Both the position numbers and the translations under genes were made by a program. A stretch of 64,000 nt of DNA from positions 57,734,079 through 57,798,078 of the forward strand of contig OY829327.1 in the NCBI GenBank assembly GCA_963691655.1. The letters are read 5' to 3'. This document shows positions 13,357 to 25,039 of this stretch, piece by piece (position 1 is the first letter of the stretch; each line of letters begins with the position of its first letter). This DNA comes from Toxonevra muliebris (lineage: Eukaryota > Arthropoda > Insecta > Diptera > Pallopteridae). The notes beneath the pieces are model-generated. The model had not been told where the DNA came from. It searched no databases and saw nothing but the letters and a program-made list of their open reading frames with translations.

Positions 13357-13988
13357 CAGTATGTAACAAAATAGAGCAAATGAAGGGACATTTTTGGGAC
13401 ATAAAAAATTGCCCAAAAAAGGAGCCCAATTAAAAAGTAATAGCATAGCAAAGTTTTTTCAGATTCAGATGAACAAAAGTGGAAACAAATTTTTGAAATC
13501 ATATAACTCCTTCAGGTTCCGAAAGGGTCTTGAAAATACCGAAATTTCGACAATAAATTATGATTTTTCAAAATTTTTTGGTTAAAGTCTTTTTCAAGTT
13601 TAATAGCTTTTTTATTTTGCTAATCGGATAATATTTATTTATTGGTGCAGTAAGATTTTTTCAAAAATTCAGCAAAAATTGTATGAAAAAAACTTTGAAC
13701 CTCTTGTGGCAGCAATAAAAATTATCCGATTTCAAAAATTCTTTTTGAATTTAAAAAATTTAGGCCAAAAAATTTTGAAAAAAAAATCTTATTTTATTCT
13801 CGAAATTTCAGTACTTTCAAGGCCCTTTTGGAACCTGAAGATATCTGATTTCAAAAATTTGTTTCCACTTTTATTGATCCGAAAGTGAAGAAATTTATCT
13901 ATGATGATACTTTTTAATTTGACGCCATTTTTAGCTTTTTTCATATCCCAAAAATGTCCCTTCATTTGCTCAATTTTGTTACATACTG
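13357..13988. mobile_element. Foldback MITE, arms about 300 bp, TA target duplication
   Basis: The left arm starts CAGTATGTAACAAAATAGAG and the right arm in reverse complement starts CAGTATGTAACAAAATTGAG. Both continue through gcaaatgaagggacatttttggga and stay alignable almost to the centre (about 13665), including ggaaacaaatttttgaaatca and gatttttcaaaattttttgg. TA at 13355-13356 and 13989-13990 flanks the element. Long terminal inverted repeats with a TA duplication fit a Tc1/mariner-type non-autonomous element. The two frames inside (13394 and 13679) are mirror products of the arms, not genes. Confidence 0.85.
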
Positions 13989-14078
13989 TACTTCATCTCA
14001 ACATGTTGCTGAGTCGAGGTCATTTTCTGAACGCAAGCAAAAATTACACTGTTCTACAAATGGAAACTTTTGAAAACG

Positions 14079-15526
14079 AGCAGAGACGGAACAAATGCAC
14101 TTAGGGTAATGGGGGGTCGCTGAGTTCCTATCCGAGGTCCGTTTTGCTCTGCTACGTCACAATTTTTTTTTATTGACATCAAAAGTTTTAAAATTGGAAA
14201 ACAAAAAAATTAAAAATGCAGTTCTTATTTCTTTTTCATCAAAACATCCATTTTTACAAGAAAAAAAATTTTCGAAATTTTTTAGTTTTGAATTTCATAA
14301 ATTTTTTTGATTAATTTATTTTTTCATCCTCGTTATCTCATTGCTAGCTTAACCCAGTTCAAAAAAAAAAAGATTTTTCTCAAGTTACTTTCTTGATCTA
14401 TCTACTTTGATTGCCGCTCGTCCTTAATGGGTTAAAGCAATGATGGCCAAACGTGTACTTAAGTGCAAAATGAGCTTTAAAATCTTTATACATATCGTAT
14501 ACGCATACGTATACACATACGCCAAATCAATTCTCAGGCGACGATATGTTCAGTACGTAGTTAGAGGAAGAAAGCAACAACAACAGCATAAGTTGTACCG
14601 TTATGTTTAAATGTTTAAAAGCCACTGCGTTTGCAAAATACGCCTTAATAACCATGCCATCGCTGAAAAATTCCGTTGCAACGTTCAAAGGCAGAGTAGT
14701 ATAAAACTGACTTTAATTTAATGCGTTCTTGAACAATTAAATCCTAAAAATTAATTTAGATTTTGTTGTTAAATTTCGAAGCAAGCTTGGAGTAGGCTGT
14801 CACCGGCTTTATTTTTGTACAAATTATTTGTTTCCTATTAGTGTTTTGAGAATCTCGATGTGTGCAAAAATGGAATCCAGCGTGTATGAACCTAAAATAA
14901 AACATCTTCGGACAAATCATGAATAAAATCTAAAACTGAAAAATAAATCTTTCTCTTGTCAAAAAATACGTTTTTTATTTTATATTATATATTTATCTAA
15001 AATGTGTTCAAAAATGAATACGTAAATGTGTCCAATAGGAAACAACAATATATAAATTTATTTGTAGGTATACTCAAAGAAATTTTTACGATTTAATTGT
15101 TCAAGAACACAAAGTAGATAGATCAAGAAAGTAACGAGAACAAAAATATTTTTGAACGTGGCTCAGGAACGGCTCAGCGATAAGGTGCCATATGGCACCG
15201 CTAGGCCTTGCTGGGTTAAGCTATCAGCGAGATAAAAGTGAACGATGATAACGAGGATGAAAAAAAACTACGAAAAAATTAGTTAATTAAAAAAAAAAAA
15301 ATTTTAAGTTTAAAAATAAAAAAAATCTAAAATTTTTTTTTGTAAAAATGGATGTTTTGATGAAAAGAAAATATGAACTGCATTTTTAATTTTTTTGTTT
15401 TTTTTTTCAATTTTAAAAAGTTTGATGTCAATAACTAAAACTTGTGACGTAGCAGAGCAAAACGGAGTACGGATTCGGACTCAGCGACCCCCCATTACCC
15501 TAAGTACACTTGTCCCGTCTCTGCTC
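14079..15526. mobile_element. Large inverted-repeat element, 1.45 kb, with one enlarged arm
   Basis: The left end GAGCAGAGACGGAACAAATG and the right end (reverse complement GAGCAGAGACGGGACAAGTG) continue as inverted repeats: cttagggtaatggggggtcg, ttttgctctgctacgtcaca, then aaaaatgcagtt and catcaaaacatcc. The arms pair again deeper, at gttcttgaacaattaaat (14728) against atttaattgttcaagaac (15091) and at tttcctatta (14831) against aataggaaac (15036). The left arm carries about 315 extra bases (about 14410-14725) relative to the right. There is no coding sequence and no clear target duplication. Confidence 0.75.
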
Positions 15527-15849
15527 ATTTTTGGCTGTTTAACAGTGTTATCAAATAACCTAAAAATATTTGTAATAAAGGTTTATGATCACCCTAAGTT
15601 TTAGTTTGTCTTTCGTTTTAACTGCTTGGTATGCAGATTTGTTGCTGCGATGTCGGTTTATTTAATATTATGTAAAATTTAGAAGAACAATCGGTAGAAA
15701 TCGGCTATCGTAAGCAGTAAGTAGTGAATATAAATCTCGATAGTCGATAGTAAATACATACAGCTACTCGATTCAAAAGAAGCAAAAATGGTTCTTTAAT
15801 AAAAAGGTGGAATTTACTTATATCTCATCTCTTCTATCTTCTTGATTAA
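15527..15849. other. Intergenic spacer
   Basis: No gene, RNA or repeat boundary is recognised in this 320 bp spacer between two inverted-repeat elements. It ends in the TTAA that borders the next one. Confidence 0.5.
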
Positions 15850-16489
15850 GGGGTTATATACGTTTTGGTACGGGAAACTTAGGGCATATTTGTGATTTTT
15901 TTGGACTATTTGAAATAATTTATTTGAAACTAGCATAACAGGTATACATAGTACATATTCTTACGAAAAAAAAGAGTGGCCGGATATGAAAAAATATTGA
16001 AAATTGTAGAAGTTGTAGCTCTTGTCCTGATGAGATTTTTTTCTGCAGAGTCTGGTGGTGACCATGATTGAATGCCAACAACTCAACTGTAATCAAAAAG
16101 ACAAGAAATTTACAGTTGTGTACTACAGCGCCGAATACTTGAACGAAAAATTTTGAAAAAAAAAACCTTTTTGCATACGGAAACCATGATGCAAAAAAAA
16201 GTCGATTTTTTGAGTCTCAAAAATGTATTTAAAAAAAATTATTAGTTAAGACAAATACTGCACATGAAAAAATTATCGTTCAAGTACTCCATATTGTAAC
16301 TAGGGAAAAAATTAAATGAATTGGACAAGTAGTCAAGAACAGTAGCGCGCTACAACTCGAGTCTCCACTTACGATTTACTGCTCGGATTGACCTGAAATT
16401 TTGAACATAAACTCTTGAATGTATGTTTGTTCGAAATAAGTCTTAAAAATTTGTTCGATTTTTTTACTCATGATAACGTATATAACCCC
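15850..16489. mobile_element. TTAA-flanked 640 bp element, ends GGGGTTATATACGTT
   Basis: TTAA (15846-15849) then GGGGTTATATACGTT; at the other end AACGTATATAACCCC then TTAA (16490-16493). The 15 bp terminal inverted repeat has at most one mismatch. The interior shares phrases with the element at 24308-24968 (gattgacctgaaatttt near 16387, gattggcctgaaattttaaa near 24553) and is of similar length, suggesting one superfamily. The TTAA-palindromic border also permits a TTA/TAA (Harbinger) reading. Confidence 0.7.
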
Positions 16490-16493
16490 TTAA

Positions 16494-18561
16494 CTCTATA
16501 CGGTTTGCCTGTCGGTTTCTTTGCGTTGTTTTTCTCCTTCAGTCGTCTTGCGTGCTATTCTTGTTTTTAATATACTTTTAGTGCCTATTAATAGAAGTAT
16601 GTATTATGTAAATTTTTTTATTTTGTTATTGTATATAATATGTAAAATTTAAATTGTAAATGTGCAATTAAGATGATTTTCAATTTTAAGAAATGTTTGT
16701 TATATCAAACTTAAGTGATTTTATACTCACAACGAAATGTATCCTTTATGTTTTCGAAATTGTGTTATTTTTATTTTCTGTGTATTTTTGTGTCAAACTT
16801 GATCCTTCCCTTCCTTAATTTTAAAACCAATGACAATGAAAAGACGTATTAAAAAAGATACTTCAAAAATCTTGTATCACCTTCAATTTAATAGAATATA
16901 AAAGAAACGAATGTAAAATTGGTATGGAAAAACTGAAACAAGATCTTGAAATTATGAAATATGTAGTGCCGTAGATTAGTGTTACTTGTATGTAGTAGCG
17001 TGTAGTTCCAAAATGAAAATTATAAGCAATTTTAAGTATTACGAATATATTTAATAAAACGCAAAAACTAAAACTAAAAAAAAAAATGCCACAAACACAC
17101 ACACCCACATATACCCTCAAAATAATCAAAATTTTATACAAACAAATAAACAGAATTTTTGTAATTGAAAAATACTAACTTATTAGTAAATTACAATAGC
17201 AATAATTGAATGCAACTGCAAATAACAAAAAAGTAAAATTTTACATCCTATAAACACTAAAAAGTTGCTTCAATCACATACATGTATTTATTTATTTGTG
17301 TGTGCAATTCTAAACGTAGCAAAAACAAAAACTAAGCTGAAAAAATTGTGTCATTTAGTCTTTAAGATAATAATAATGTTTAAGATTACATAAAAGTTAA
17401 GATTACATGAGACCATCAGCGGGAAAAGTTGATATTTTCTCTAATGTGTGGAATCCTTAAGGGAATTTAAAAAATGTCAAACTATGTGTTTTGAAGTCGG
17501 CTGCCTAATTACTCTCCTATTTATTGATTCAGTTTAATTTTTTCTATGCTTTAGTACCTATTCTTGATCGCATTTATACAAAACCCTATATAGTTTGTTT
17601 TGGGAAAAGATCAGTAATTCCTACTGATGGTTTCTTTATACAATATAAATACATTTATATATGCCTACCAATTTATGTTTATCAATTATATTAAAATTTA
17701 TAATTTTTTAACACCAAGCATACTAAAAGTTAATATTTTATATAGTCAGCGTAATTTGCTTAGGCGGAACTTTTTTTAAATTGGTGTTTGTAATATAAAC
17801 ATTACGTATTTATTACATTTGAAAGTATAGAACACAAACCTTTTTTTATTTCTTCTATGTTTTATTAGACATATATCATGGAAAAATATACTTACAGGAT
17901 TTATATAAATGAAAAAAAAACAATGAATATTTCTGTGCAATTCACAATTGAATTTAGGAAACAAATATTATATTTACAAGTAATAACTTTTAAATATATA
18001 TACATATTTTTTTTTTAATACTTACATCTTTTTTATTTGATAACATGGAAAATTCGGACAGGCAGTGAAGCCAATTAATTATTGAATAACGTTTAAGTTT
18101 ATATGCAATCACCGCAGCAAAATGCTGTTAATATGTTACGTCGTATTCATATTTTCTTCTAATGAAATTAACGCATCGTCCAATATTTCACTCTATTTTT
18201 GTTGTGAAACATAATTTTAACTTTCCCCAATATATAAAAGCTTACCATATCATCATAGTTCCCCTTCCGGAATGTCTGCTGAAGCTCAGTGTATTATTTT
18301 TACGGAGGTCAAGAAAGAAAATTATGTTACGCCAATTCAAATTCGTATGATTTCTTGATAACTCTAATCTTACCAATTAATGGTTCTGTTTTCTGTAAGT
18401 TGACATTTTTAGCTTTGATTCTTTCACTTTTTTTTCGAACGTAATTTAATTTTGTTAAAATTTGAGATGAACTCTGCTTGTTTTTAGTTGCCTCTTCAAC
18501 AATCTGGTTTGTATGACTCTATGACGTGTTTCCAGTTTGACAAAATCTCGGTAGTATGATT
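16494..18561. other. Gene-free AT-rich stretch, 2.1 kb
   Basis: Homopolymer tracts, an (AC)n run near 17094 and low-complexity AT sequence. The weak frames at 16863-17141 and 17776-17964 have low-complexity composition and no domain. Nothing functional is recognised. Confidence 0.5.
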
Positions 18562-18565
18562 TTAA

Positions 18566-18836
18566 CCCTAGAGAGGTAATCTTCGTCGATTCGACGAACA
18601 CCATATACATACACATTTTTTCAAATTTCTCTTTGTTATACCTCGAAGCAAATTGCTTAAAAATAAACAAATCATTCTTAAATTATATACGGTGGATATT
18701 ATTTGTTTAAAAAGAGTCTAAATATGATGAGGAAAGTAGGTTATAGTGGGTACGCTATATATTCTTTCCAGAATTTGAGTCGATTCGACGAAGATTACCT
18801 ACAATGCATGCAAAAAATATGCTTACCTTTCTAGGG
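18566..18836. mobile_element. piggyBac-like MITE, 271 bp
   Basis: TTAA at 18562-18565 and 18837-18840 flank ends CCCTAGAGAGGTAATC and, in reverse complement, CCCTAGAAAGGTAAGC. The 5' CCCTAGAAAG closely resembles canonical piggyBac termini. A subterminal palindrome around TCGATTCGACGA appears inside both ends (18588-18600 and 18780-18792), a likely transposase-binding repeat. No coding capacity. Its end and subterminal design match the element at 23149-23430. Confidence 0.85.
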
Positions 18837-19002
18837 TTAAATGCTATGCACGTAAATGGGCTACAATATCCAGATGTTTTGAATTTGAAAATAGCAATTT
18901 TTCAGTCGTGGTAGGATCTGGAGATAAACGTTTTTCAAAAATTAAGTACCTTAGTGACCAATAGAAATTTTGATCCAAACAAACAAAATGAAGGACCCAC
19001 TG

Positions 19003-19850
19003 AATAGATAGATAGATAGTTCTTTTATTTGACATTTTCTTATATAAAAATACAATCTTTTAATGGCTTAACTAAAAGAACACTGACTACAAAGTCGGCT
19101 GTCGGAAAAATCAATCTTTTGTATTACACAGACATTTACAAATTTAATTGAACTCGTTCACGATTAATTTCCTATAATTTAAAGCATCAGTGACGAAGTC
19201 AACCAAGTTTTCCCACCCCCGTGAGCTTACTCCATTCAATATATGAACCATTTTAATTACTGTGACCTCCTAAGTATATAAGGTTGCATCTGGCCTTGAA
19301 CCACATTATTTTCTAATAGTCGAAATTATCATTTAAATAGCTACCACCAATGTTGTGATCAAGTTCTTTATATATGCGTGAACTATTAAGCGCTCTTTCC
19401 CACAATATATACCTGTTTTTCGAGTTCAGCTCTTTTAACGTTAAAAATATATTATTATTCCACTCCCGCCTATTTGACATGTCCCAGCTCCAAGATAACT
19501 TTAATGACGTAATCATATTTTGAATTGATTTTCTCCAAAATATTTGTTTTTCCAATATTATTTGTGAAAGTTTGTGAGGGAGCCTGTTATCTTCATATTC
19601 AAATAGAGTTTTAAAAACATATCTCATATGTAGTTCCAGCGTATATAAATGCGCGTTGGAGATACCCGACTCTAAGAGTATGCAATATGAAGGGATATTG
19701 CTTGGGAGATGAAATATCCTTTTTAAAAAATACAATTGAATTTTATCAATTTCCTCAAACATTGTAAATCCCCATACTTGAGCAGCGTAACTTTGTATCG
19801 CTCTAGTTACGGCTGAAAACAACTTCCATTTACTATTAATTTAATTTTAC
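19003..19850 (-). mobile_element. 5'-truncated non-LTR retrotransposon (LINE), 3' end, with CTAT-repeat tail
   Basis: On the minus strand an open frame of 169 residues (19822-19313) matches the region C-terminal to a LINE reverse transcriptase. It aligns by eye with the frame at 41768-41382 (SYAAQVWGF.../CYAAQIWAI, FLKRIFHLP/FIKRIFRLP, TLELHMRYV/TLDMHFKCM). Downstream on that strand the copy runs to a CTATCTATCTAT repeat at 19003-19020, which could be its 3' tail. No reverse-transcriptase catalytic core is present, so the copy is 5' truncated and dead. Confidence 0.75.
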
Positions 19851-22109
19851 TCTTCGCTAGAAAAGTGCGCCAATACTATGAATACAAAAAAAAAAAACAA
19901 TTAATTATCCTCTAGACATAAGTTTTTTTTTTCATAATTTAATATATGTGACGTGGGATAAATAAATGAGAGTAACGATTAAAAACGAATTTTTGTATAA
20001 AATTTCGCACTCTTTTCAATGGTGTAATTTCCAGATCGCGAAAATGTTTGTTTTAAGTGCAAATTAGTAATAGAGCCGGATACTTCAGAATAGCAACTCC
20101 AACCGATTTACTGATATATGTGGTATATTATAGTACTGATTACGAATATGACAGAAGTCATCTACATCCAAACACTTTTTCGGGTTCTTCATCTACATTT
20201 TCTATTGATTTTTCGAAAAAATCTTCGGCAGCCATTTGAGATGATGATGCGTCGCTGATGTCAAGTGGATCGTCGAAATGACCGAGACCTCAACACATTT
20301 TATGAACACTATTCTCGAACAAATACGATTTGTCAACTTCGAGGAACTCTCTGTCCAATAAAGCATCAGTATCAGCCTCTTGCATTATTACGCACTTGAG
20401 AATTCAATATCAAATTAATACATCAAATTTCATCAAAATCGATTAAAATTTGAGCTAAAACGCCTATTTTCAATTTAGGAGTTCTGATCTCATATTTGGA
20501 TTTAACGATCTTGCTGTACCAAGTATTATAATCGAACTAAGTTTTTTAAAAATCGTAAAATCAGATAAATCATATTTTCTTTAATATTGCATATATTTTT
20601 TTAAAACGAGTTTATAACGCGATTTGATTTTTGGTCGCAAACCCTATTTTTCAAAAATCCTTAATATTTTTTCTATGAAATATGCATAAAAAAAAACAAT
20701 AAATTAAAAAAAATTTATATTTCAAACCTTCAACTATGTGAAAAGTCTTAATGTTAAAAACATTGACTAAAAAAAGGTTGCGCGTAAGTGAATTGCCCTG
20801 ACTATATTATATAATAGCTGTAACCTTTAATTATTAAGCTAACCATTTCTATTTTCTGCTTTCAGTGTTCAACTTTAAAACTTAGTTTTACTTGAATTTG
20901 TCTAACGTTGAATAATTTGTAAGGTTTGACAATTTTATATATATTTTTTTATAAATCTTTTACTTGTATTATGTTGAAGTTTTTTTTTCAATAGAAACCA
21001 AAAAGAAAGAAATAGTATTAAGCTTCGCTCACATATAAACTATATAAAAAAGGTTCAATTATCAATCACATTTTCATCAATTCAAACTCCAACACTCTCT
21101 TTAAATGTTGTAACACCAAAATTAATTATGTAGAATATTCAAATAAATCCGAATTAAAGAAACGAAGCAAATTATATATGCATCTATACAAATATGTACT
21201 AAACTATTCGAAAAGAAAAAAAATGGAAAAAAAAATTTTAAAGTTTTGACATTTTTGGTTTTGCGCATATAAAATAATAATAATAATAATAATTACGCAA
21301 TACTAAATAAAAAATTATTATTCATTCATTCGTTAATTTAATCAAACGTCTAATTCAATCATTCATTCACACATTTATTAATTAGAATAATAATTAAATA
21401 CATATAATAATCGTAATTGATATATAATACTATTCAAACATGTACTAATGATACTGATGATAATGACCTTAGTAACTATGTGCATAAACTATAAAAATGA
21501 TAAAACTGAATAAATTGTGTTACATTCATCAAAATATATTACACAGGAAATAATGAAAAAGAGAAAATAATTATAAAACATACACCTAATTAAACAATTA
21601 ATAAATAGTATTTGCATATAAGAATTCAAATGGATTAATGTATTAGAATTAATTACAAATTCATTTAGCATTAATAATACACACAAAATTCATGCTATAA
21701 TTAATAATATTATACATTATAAATATATATATATATAAAATGATGTAAAATTGATTATTTTATTTAGTGACGATGTGATAAAAAATTTGAGAACATAATA
21801 AACTCTGTTTGACAGGTAGGGGCAATTAAGAGAGCGACTAGGTAAGTATTCTTGTCGGAAGGTCGGAAAGCCGGCTTCGTGGGCGAAATAGGAAATATTA
21901 AAGGGGACGACAGGTTTTCTTTTGTATCATTCGTTCTGTGGACGTTTCTTTTTATTCTTATTTGTCTATGTTAGCTGCGCATTGGTTCAGATTGAAGAGG
22001 TTATTGAGACAATCGCAAACATTATCGTCATGGGAATGATTGTGGTGTTTACACTTGCCTGCCCATGACTTATTTTCTTGCTACTAAAAAGAAACAGTGG
22101 GATGGGAAT
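19851..22109. other. Intergenic, mostly AT-rich, with microsatellites
   Basis: Contains an (AAT)n run at about 21275-21294 and repeated AT-only tracts. One coding-like remnant at 20193-20401 is listed separately. No intact gene. Confidence 0.5.
20193..20401 (-). pseudogene. Coding-like remnant of unknown origin, one internal stop
   Basis: The minus strand reads as an acidic, coding-like stretch: MQEADTDALLDREFLEVDKS, then LFENSVHKM, then a stop (TGA), then GHFDDPLDISDASSSQMAAE and DFFEKSIENVDEEPEKV. Composition and lack of other stops over about 65 codons differ from the low-complexity surroundings. I do not recognise the family. It may be an exon of a dead transposase or a processed pseudogene. 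Confidence 0.35.
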
Positions 22110-22265
22110 TTTGACATTTCTGAGTTCGGTGAGCAATTTATCTCTCGTTTCGGACCATTGAGTTGATTAGATTGTGCCTACCTAAATGACACCTCAAGAC
22201 TATTTTTTGTGGAGTTACGTGAAGTCATTCGTCTATAAACCAGGTTTAATTGCAGCCACAATTTA
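22110..22265 (+). pseudogene. Second mariner-like transposase fragment, frameshifted
   Basis: One frame gives FISRFGPLS ahead of a stop, and the next gives MTPQDYFLWSYVKSFVYKPG followed by LIAAT. This is the T-P-x-D-[YF]-F-L-W-[GS]-Y-[VL]-K-S block of Tc1/mariner transposases. The shift between the two frames and the lack of other domains show it is dead. It is distinct in sequence from the 1681 fragment. Confidence 0.75.
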
Positions 22266-22803
22266 ATTTTGGCACGGATCACTTATAACGTAATCGTGGT
22301 CAACATTTACATGAAATAATCTTTAAAAAGTAAATGGCAAGTACTGATTTTTTTTTTGTACTTTTTCTGTTTTTTTTCAGAAAATTAAAAATCAAACGCT
22401 TAAAAAATCACCCTTTACTAATTTTTTGTAATTCTTATTGCATTTATTTATTTTATCCCCTGTGTAATTTTATTAGCTGGTTGGTTTGAGTATTCGGCTA
22501 ATTGAACATTCGGCTCTTTGATGTTATCACTTCCATTTCGAAATATTTGAAAGGAAAGCTGTTAACATTGGTACATGAAACAGCCAATATTGCTACTTCT
22601 ATTTTGGCGCAATAGCCTAAACCGAGCTTTTCGCATCTATTCAAGTTGTGTGAGTTATATTTATACACAAATGGAAGGGACCTACAGTATTATGCCGAAT
22701 CGGAACGGCGAAGTGAAAAGCTTTGTCAAAGGCAATTTTACTCTTGGAGGTTTGCGTGTTCTTGGGCATGGACTAGAAAGGTAGATGCATTTTGATAAGT
22801 AAA

Positions 22804-22858
22804 GGCTCAATTACGTATAAGTAACGAATAGTGGAAATCTGTCGAAGAAGCATGTAAG
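22804..22858. repeat. Truncated copy of the GGCTCAATTA MITE
   Basis: GGCTCAATTACGTATAAGTA plus following sequence (gtggaaatctgtcgaagaag) resembles the left portion of the complete element at 62079-62254. The right terminus is not found here. Confidence 0.6.
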
Positions 22859-23047
22859 TTCTATTTCACATCTTTAATGTAAATAAAGAATGAACACAAA
22901 AAAACTAGTCGTTTGTGATCGATCATTATTCGCGTAAAATTAACGGTAAATAAAAGTATGTATACACATTTTTTAGGGCTTATTGATAATAATTTTGCAT
23001 ATCTACTTTTTGTAAATTTTGAGCATTTTTTTAAAATGTGTTCGTTG

Positions 23048-24176
23048 AGGTGTGAGCCTGCGGAAAATATGCAATTGTCGCACAATGACATAGCAAAATC
23101 TTTAAATTGTCCGAAAAATACGATGACATATGTTTTAAAAAAGTTTAATCCTGGAAGGACATGCTTCGTCGAATCAACGACGCATGTTTACGTTTTACAA
23201 TCTTTCTTTCTAAGTAAGTGTTGGTAAACATTTAATTTATGATTAAATGTTGTTAAAAAAAATATTGTTTTTTTTCTATATGATAAATTAACCAAATAAT
23301 GAGAAACAATCCACTTTTATATTTAAGTTATAGGTGTATAGATCATGTGTATGACCACTTTGAACAATGCCGTCGTCGTTTCGACGAAATATGTCGATGT
23401 ACTTCCAGGGTTGTCGATATACTTCCAGGGTTAATGAGACCTTGTCAGTGGAACGAAGACCTGAAAGTGGAAGAAAAAAAGGATTTCTGCCACAGTCAAA
23501 TGCCAAGGAAGTGGTGTCTTTGTTCAGAAGAAATCCTGGACTTTCGTTACGAAATGGAGCAAAAAGGTTTATATGTCGAAAGCTTACGTTCCAAAGTACG
23601 CCAAAGTGTTGGTTTACGATCGTATAAAAAAATTGTAGGACCGAATCGAAACAACAAACAAAACAAAAAATGCTAAAACACGTGCGCAAAAATTTTACAG
23701 TGAAGACATCCATAAATTTGACGAGACCTATGTAAAAGCGAACTTTAAACAAATTCACGGCGCTGAGTTTTATACTGCATCGAACTAGGAGGTGTTGCAG
23801 GTTCATTTAAGTTAAAAATGTTGAGCAAGTTTCCAAAAAATATTTGGTTTAGCAAGCCATCTGCCAGTGCGGTATGAAAAACAAAATATTTATTACTACG
23901 GGCACTATAAACCAAAAAATTTATGTGAAGGAGTATTTGCGAACGCGCTTACTGCCATTGATAAAGCCTGACTGTCTAGAATTGCAATCTATTGAAAAAT
24001 ACTGGGTAATTATTAAATGAAAATTGTTGAAAACAAAAAGAGACATTAAAAATGAGCGCCAGTTTGAAATGAATTGGCAGCAAGCAACAGATACCGTTAA
24101 AAAAACTGATGTCCATCGTCTGATGAAAAGAATCAAATCTAAATTACGCCATTTTGTCTATAATAAAAAGAATTGA
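23048..24176 (+). pseudogene. Tc1-type transposase gene, interrupted and frameshifted
   Basis: Pieces in order: helix-turn-helix LSHNDIAKSLNCPKNTMTYV (about 23075-23140); the insertion at 23149-23430; the basic linker VERRPESGRKKG; LFRRNPGLSLRNGAKR of the second helix-turn-helix; FDETYVKANFKQIHGAEFY (first catalytic Asp region, about 23717-23775); LPLIKPDCLELQSIEKYW near 23952-24005 (third acid region); and a C-terminal tail ending in TGA at 24174-24176. Several frameshifts and stops lie between these blocks. The order is that of Tc1-family transposases. The terminal inverted repeats of the parent element were not identified. Confidence 0.85.
23149..23430. mobile_element. piggyBac-like MITE (282 bp) inserted in the Tc1 transposase frame
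   Basis: TTAA lies at 23145-23148 and again at 23431-23434. The left end reads TCCTGGAAGGACATGCTTCG and the right end, in reverse complement, CCCTGGAAGTATATCGACAA. Subterminal CGTCGAATCAACGACG (left) and CGTCGTTTCGACGA (right) mirror the palindromes of the 18566-18836 MITE. Removing the element plus one TTAA rejoins KKF to NETLSVERRP in a single frame, which sets the boundaries precisely. The right terminus is duplicated in tandem (about 20 bp, 23391-23410 and 23411-23430). Confidence 0.88.
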
Positions 24177-24307
24177 TATCTGTTTTATATTTTAATGAAG
24201 TCCTTTTCATAAAGTATAAAATAAAAAAATAAAAAAAAAATGGAGATAGCTTGTATAACAATCCCGATTGACCAAAATATTTCGTGTCCATTCTTTATTT
24301 ATATTAA

Positions 24308-24968
24308 GGATGTAGTCTGGTGTTCGCGTATCAAGAAATCATTTTTTGTTATTATGCATTTCGAAAGTACAATATATTGAGAGTATACCGTAAATATTTC
24401 AGACTAAAACTCAAAATATTAACGAAGTTTTAGCACATAGTCGTGAGCGCCTGCTGGTTAAACTGTATGTGTTGTTAAAACTTTAAAAGCGTTTTTCTCG
24501 AAACAACGTTTTTTTGATCGGCCCGAGGGCCTGACAAAATTCTATCAAGCCGATTGGCCTGAAATTTTAAAATGTTATTCTACATACTAATGGCTATCGT
24601 ATGTAGCAGAATTGTTTATTTTTAGTTATTATTTTCTATTTTATTTATTATTTATTTTTTAATAAAAATGTTTAATTATACTACCTGCCAGAATGACAAG
24701 CATACAAAACATAATTCCATTTAAATTTTTTGTTTCAGATAACTTCAAGTGCCGGAATCGCTCGGACCAGTTACATACCTTTTTTTTAGGTTCCACTTTG
24801 GACGTGAAAAACTAAATATATCAAAATAAACTCAAAAATTATTTTTTTGTACAATTAAAGATATAAATAATAACATATAAAAAATTGAAGTGATTGCACT
24901 TTATTTTGTTATAATAAAAAAATTTCGAAGTAACCTTAAAACTTAGGCCAGAACACCAGACTACATCC
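24308..24968. mobile_element. TTAA-flanked 661 bp element with 18 bp perfect terminal inverted repeats
   Basis: TTAA at 24304-24307 then GGATGTAGTCTGGTGTTC; the right end GAACACCAGACTACATCC then TTAA at 24969-24972. The terminal repeats are perfect over 18 bp. No coding frame. Length and internal phrases resemble the 15850-16489 element. Confidence 0.8.
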
Positions 24969-25039
24969 TTAATGCCGGTTTATTCTTGAATTATTCACAC
25001 ACAGAACCGAATTCTATCAATAATAGAAGAAAAAACAAG

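Noticed and set aside
21275..21294. Microsatellite as a functional element
   Set aside because: A short (AAT)n run in AT-rich DNA; no reason to assign function.
23288..23806. 172-codon open frame on the minus strand
   Set aside because: It is antisense to the Tc1 transposase remnant and crosses the MITE boundary, so it cannot be an independent gene.
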